In this document: positions 39,854-43,031 of the stretch, piece by piece | Layout: each line of letters begins with the position of its first letter | Numbering within the stretch: position 1 is the first letter of the stretch | Assembly (NCBI GenBank): GCA_036556265.1 | Contig: DATBJU010000014.1 | Coordinates: forward strand, 1 to 43,031 | DNA: 43,031 nt | Direction of reading: 5' to 3' | Source of the DNA: JAUSIF01 sp036556265 | GTDB taxonomy: Bacteria; Pseudomonadota; Alphaproteobacteria; Rhizobiales; Xanthobacteraceae | Made by a program: the position numbers and the translations under genes | Notes under the pieces: generated by a model | What the model was told of the DNA's origin: nothing | Databases searched by the model: none | The model's input: only the letters and a program-made list of their open reading frames with translations

Positions 39854-39870
39854 CGTTCGCGTATCGAACG
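39854..39870. promoter_or_regulatory. Putative IclR/PcaR-type operator, site 2
   Basis: CGTTCGCGTATCGAACG matches the palindrome at 37453-37469 in both arms and part of the spacer; a GTTCG half-site follows directly at 39871-39875. It is in the 249-nt gap between the IclR-type gene and pcaI, close to the former. The rest of this gap has a TTGACA at 39961-39966 and an AT-rich stretch at 40001-40030 that may form the pcaI promoter, without a clear -10. Confidence 0.7.
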
Positions 39871-40070
39871 GTTCGCGGGCCTACGGTCGGTTGTGGTAAG
39901 TCGCCCTCGCGGTGATCGAAAATGCTTGTTTCTGTGCGGCTAATTGCGCCGCCTGCATTCTTGACACTGGTCGAGCCCACGCCCTAAGGTCGGCAGCAAA
40001 TTGCAAAATTTAACTTATTTTTTAATAGCTTAGGGTGCATCAACCGGCTTGTGGGGCGGGGAGGCAACGA

Positions 40071-40919
40071 ATGGCGGCTGTTCTGACGCTCGCCGAGGCA
40101 GTCGAGGAAAATCTCCGCGACGGCGACACGGTCGCAATGGAAGGCTTCACGCACCTCATCCCTTACGCGGCGGGTCACGAGGTGATCCGCCAAAAGCGCA
40201 AACGCCTGACGCTCATCCGGATGACGCCGGACTTGATCTACGACCAGCTGATCGGTGTCGGCGCCGCGGAGAAGTTGATCTTCTCCTGGGGCGGCAATCC
40301 CGGCGTCGGCTCGCTGCACCGCTTTCGCGATGCCGTTGAGAACGGTTGGCCTGCTCCGCTCGCGGTCGCCGAGCACAGCCACGCCGCGATGGCCTGCGCC
40401 TATGACGCGGGAGCGGCTGGACTGCCCTTTGCCGTGCTGCGCGGTTACCGCGGCGCCGAGCTCGCGCGCGTCAATCAGAAGATCAAAGAGATCAAGTGCC
40501 CCTTCACCGGCGAATTGCTCTCCGCCGTGCCGGCGATCAAACTCGACGTCGCGATCGTGCACGCGCAGAAAGCCGATCGCGATGGCAACGTGCTCTTCGA
40601 GGGCATTGTCGGCGTACAGAAAGAAGCAGTCCTCTGCGCCAAGCGCTCGATCGTGACGGTCGAAGAGATCATTGACGACTTCGGACCGCGGTCGCCTAAC
40701 GCCGTGATCCTGCCAAGCTGGACCGTAAGCGCGATCGCCAACGTGCCGGGTGGCGCACATCCGTCGTATGCGCACGGCTACTACAAACGCGACAACGCAT
40801 TTTACAAGGCGTGGGACGGCATTTCCCGAGAACGTGACAGCTTCCGCACATGGATCGATGAGAACGTTATGCGTAAGGGCCCGGATGCCTTTGCGGTCCA
40901 CGCGAAGCGTGCGGCCTGA
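40071..40919 (+). CDS. pcaI: 3-oxoadipate CoA-transferase subunit A
   Basis: This is a 282-residue alpha subunit of a class I CoA-transferase (glutaconate-CoA-transferase-like). Family segments include TVAMEGFTHLIPYAAGHEVIRQ, RMTPDLIYDQLIG, SWGGNPGVGSLHRFRDAVE and VPGGAHPSYAHGYY. With subunit B it moves CoA from succinyl-CoA to 3-oxoadipate, the penultimate step of the beta-ketoadipate pathway. ATG 40071 has GGGGAGG upstream; the frame opens at 40035 without similarity. It begins the pcaIJF operon beside a PcaR-type regulator, which supports this substrate over glutaconate. Subunit B follows after 10 nt. Confidence 0.9.
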   Translation: MAAVLTLAEAVEENLRDGDTVAMEGFTHLIPYAAGHEVIRQKRKRLTLIRMTPDLIYDQLIGVGAAEKLIFSWGGNPGVGSLHRFRDAVENGWPAPLAVAEHSHAAMACAYDAGAAGLPFAVLRGYRGAELARVNQKIKEIKCPFTGELLSAVPAIKLDVAIVHAQKADRDGNVLFEGIVGVQKEAVLCAKRSIVTVEEIIDDFGPRSPNAVILPSWTVSAIANVPGGAHPSYAHGYYKRDNAFYKAWDGISRERDSFRTWIDENVMRKGPDAFAVHAKRAA

Positions 40920-40929
40920 GGAATTAAGA

Positions 40930-41703
40930 ATGGCCAATTACAGCCCGACCGAGATGATGACTGTCGCCGCGGCGCGCGCGCTCAAGAACGACGACGTGTG
41001 TTTTGTCGGTATCGGTGCCCCGTCGGCCGCATGCAACCTCGCGCGTCTGACACACGCACCCGACATCGTTCTGATCTACGAGTCTGGCACGATCGAAACC
41101 AAGCCGAACGTGCTTCCGCTTTCGATCGGCGACGGCGAATTGTGCGAGACGGCTCTGTTCACTGTCTCCGTGCCAGAGATGTTCCGTTACTGGCTGCAAG
41201 GAGGCCGTATCACCACCGGCTTCCTAGGCGGTGCGCAGATCGACAAGTTCGCCAACCTGAACACAACGGTCGTCGGTCCCTACGACAAGCCGAAGGTGCG
41301 GCTCCCAGGCGGCGGCGGGGCGCCGGAGATTGCGACGAATTGCGGACGCATCTTCATCACCATGAGCCATTCGAAACGTGCCTTCGTCGAGAAACTCGAC
41401 TTTGTCACTTCGCTCGGTCACGGGAAGGGCGGCGATGACCGCAAGAAGCTGGGCGTGACCACCGACGGGCCGACCAAGGTGATTACCGACTTGTGCGTGT
41501 TGGAGCCGGACTCGAAGACGAAGGAGCTGACGGTGGCATCGCTTCATCCGCGCGTTACACGTGAACAGGTGATCGAGGCGACCGGCTGGAAGGTTAAATT
41601 CGCCGACAAAGTCGGCGAGACGCCGCCGCCGATCGACAAGGAATTGAAGGTTCTGCGCGACCTGCATGCGAGGACCGCCGCCGCCCATGGCGAAGCGGCC
41701 TGA
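40930..41703 (+). CDS. pcaJ: 3-oxoadipate CoA-transferase subunit B
   Basis: This is the 257-residue beta subunit. Glu51 in LIYESG is the expected covalent-catalysis glutamate that forms the enzyme-CoA thioester. Other family segments are CFVGIGAPSAACNLARLTHAPD, GGRITTGFLGGAQIDKFANLN and RLPGGGGAPEIAT. The ribosome site (GAGGAATTAAGA) overlaps the pcaI stop, so translation is coupled. The thiolase gene begins 19 nt after its stop. Confidence 0.9.
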   Translation: MANYSPTEMMTVAAARALKNDDVCFVGIGAPSAACNLARLTHAPDIVLIYESGTIETKPNVLPLSIGDGELCETALFTVSVPEMFRYWLQGGRITTGFLGGAQIDKFANLNTTVVGPYDKPKVRLPGGGGAPEIATNCGRIFITMSHSKRAFVEKLDFVTSLGHGKGGDDRKKLGVTTDGPTKVITDLCVLEPDSKTKELTVASLHPRVTREQVIEATGWKVKFADKVGETPPPIDKELKVLRDLHARTAAAHGEAA

Positions 41704-41722
41704 AACAGGCCATATAGTCTCC

Positions 41723-42928
<1,206 letters not shown>

Positions 42929-42950
42929 TCTATCCAAGAGGAAACGGCGA

Positions 42951-43031
42951 ATGATCGCGGTAGTCGGCGCGACGGGAAACACAGGCCGCACGGCGGTGAA
43001 GGAGCTGCGTGCGCTCGGCGAAAGTCCGGTC
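42951..43031 (+). CDS. NAD(P)-binding (NmrA/SDR-like) protein, 5' end
   Basis: Only 27 codons are visible before the right edge. ATG 42951 follows AAGAGGAAA at good spacing, 22 nt after the pcaF stop. The sequence begins with a Rossmann nucleotide-binding motif (VVGATGNTGRTAVKEL), typical of NmrA-type atypical short-chain dehydrogenases. It may be the fourth gene of the pca unit. Its function cannot be assigned from this fragment. Confidence 0.7.
   Translation, partial: MIAVVGATGNTGRTAVKELRALGESPV

Noticed and set aside
39984..40937. 317-codon minus-strand frame opposite pcaI
   Set aside because: It is antisense to a gene with clear CoA-transferase motifs and has no ribosome site or domain.

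Overview
The window is GC-rich, densely packed bacterial chromosome, most likely from a facultatively anaerobic alphaproteobacterium of the Hyphomicrobiales (Rhodopseudomonas/Bradyrhizobium-like). That placement is an inference. It rests on FNR/FixK-type boxes, an oxygen-independent HemN, an Hcr-type 4-hydroxybenzoyl-CoA reductase, a BadH-like ring dehydrogenase, tandem Liv-type ABC transporters, a TAXI-TRAP transporter and a PcaR-pcaIJF locus. I saw no tRNA, rRNA, CRISPR array, insertion sequence or phage gene.

Region 1 (1-15.2 kb) is an anaerobic-lifestyle block. It holds the 5' part of a ubiT-like gene coupled to a hemerythrin gene, a Dnr/NnrR-like Crp/Fnr regulator, an NnrS-like membrane protein with a MIP18/DUF59 protein, a RidA-like protein with isopentenyl-diphosphate isomerase, and the three Hcr subunits. 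Divergent from hcr runs an operon of aryl-CoA ligase, acyl-CoA dehydrogenase, enoyl-CoA hydratase, BadH-like dehydrogenase and an atypical crotonase, followed by hemN. Five TTGA-N6-TCAA-like boxes sit in the intergenic gaps of this block, and I found none in the remaining 28 kb. The block therefore reads as one oxygen-controlled regulon for activating and degrading an aromatic or alicyclic carboxylate.

Region 2 (15.2-27.3 kb) is the most unusual part. A nine-gene minus-strand array holds a complete Liv-type ABC importer (LivK, H, M, G, F), a 796-residue exported protein with two modules (A-B), a separate 375-residue exported A-module protein, a small cupredoxin-like protein and an 877-residue protein made of about ten membrane helices plus a B module. 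The A and B modules therefore occur fused in one gene and divided between two others in the same array. I know of no described function for this combination.

Region 3 (27.5-37.2 kb) has a metallo-beta-lactamase-fold hydrolase, a second Liv transporter without livF and with a strong hairpin between livK and livH, a TAXI-type TRAP transporter, a crotonase paralogue lacking both usual glutamates and a small secreted CHAP-type protein.

Region 4 (37.4-43 kb) is a beta-ketoadipate locus: a hydantoinase/dihydropyrimidinase gene, a convergent IclR/PcaR-type regulator, then pcaI, pcaJ, pcaF and the start of an NAD(P)-binding protein gene. Nearly identical 17-bp palindromes (CGTTCG-N5-CGAACG) lie upstream of both the regulator and the hydantoinase gene, suggesting that both are controlled by this regulator.
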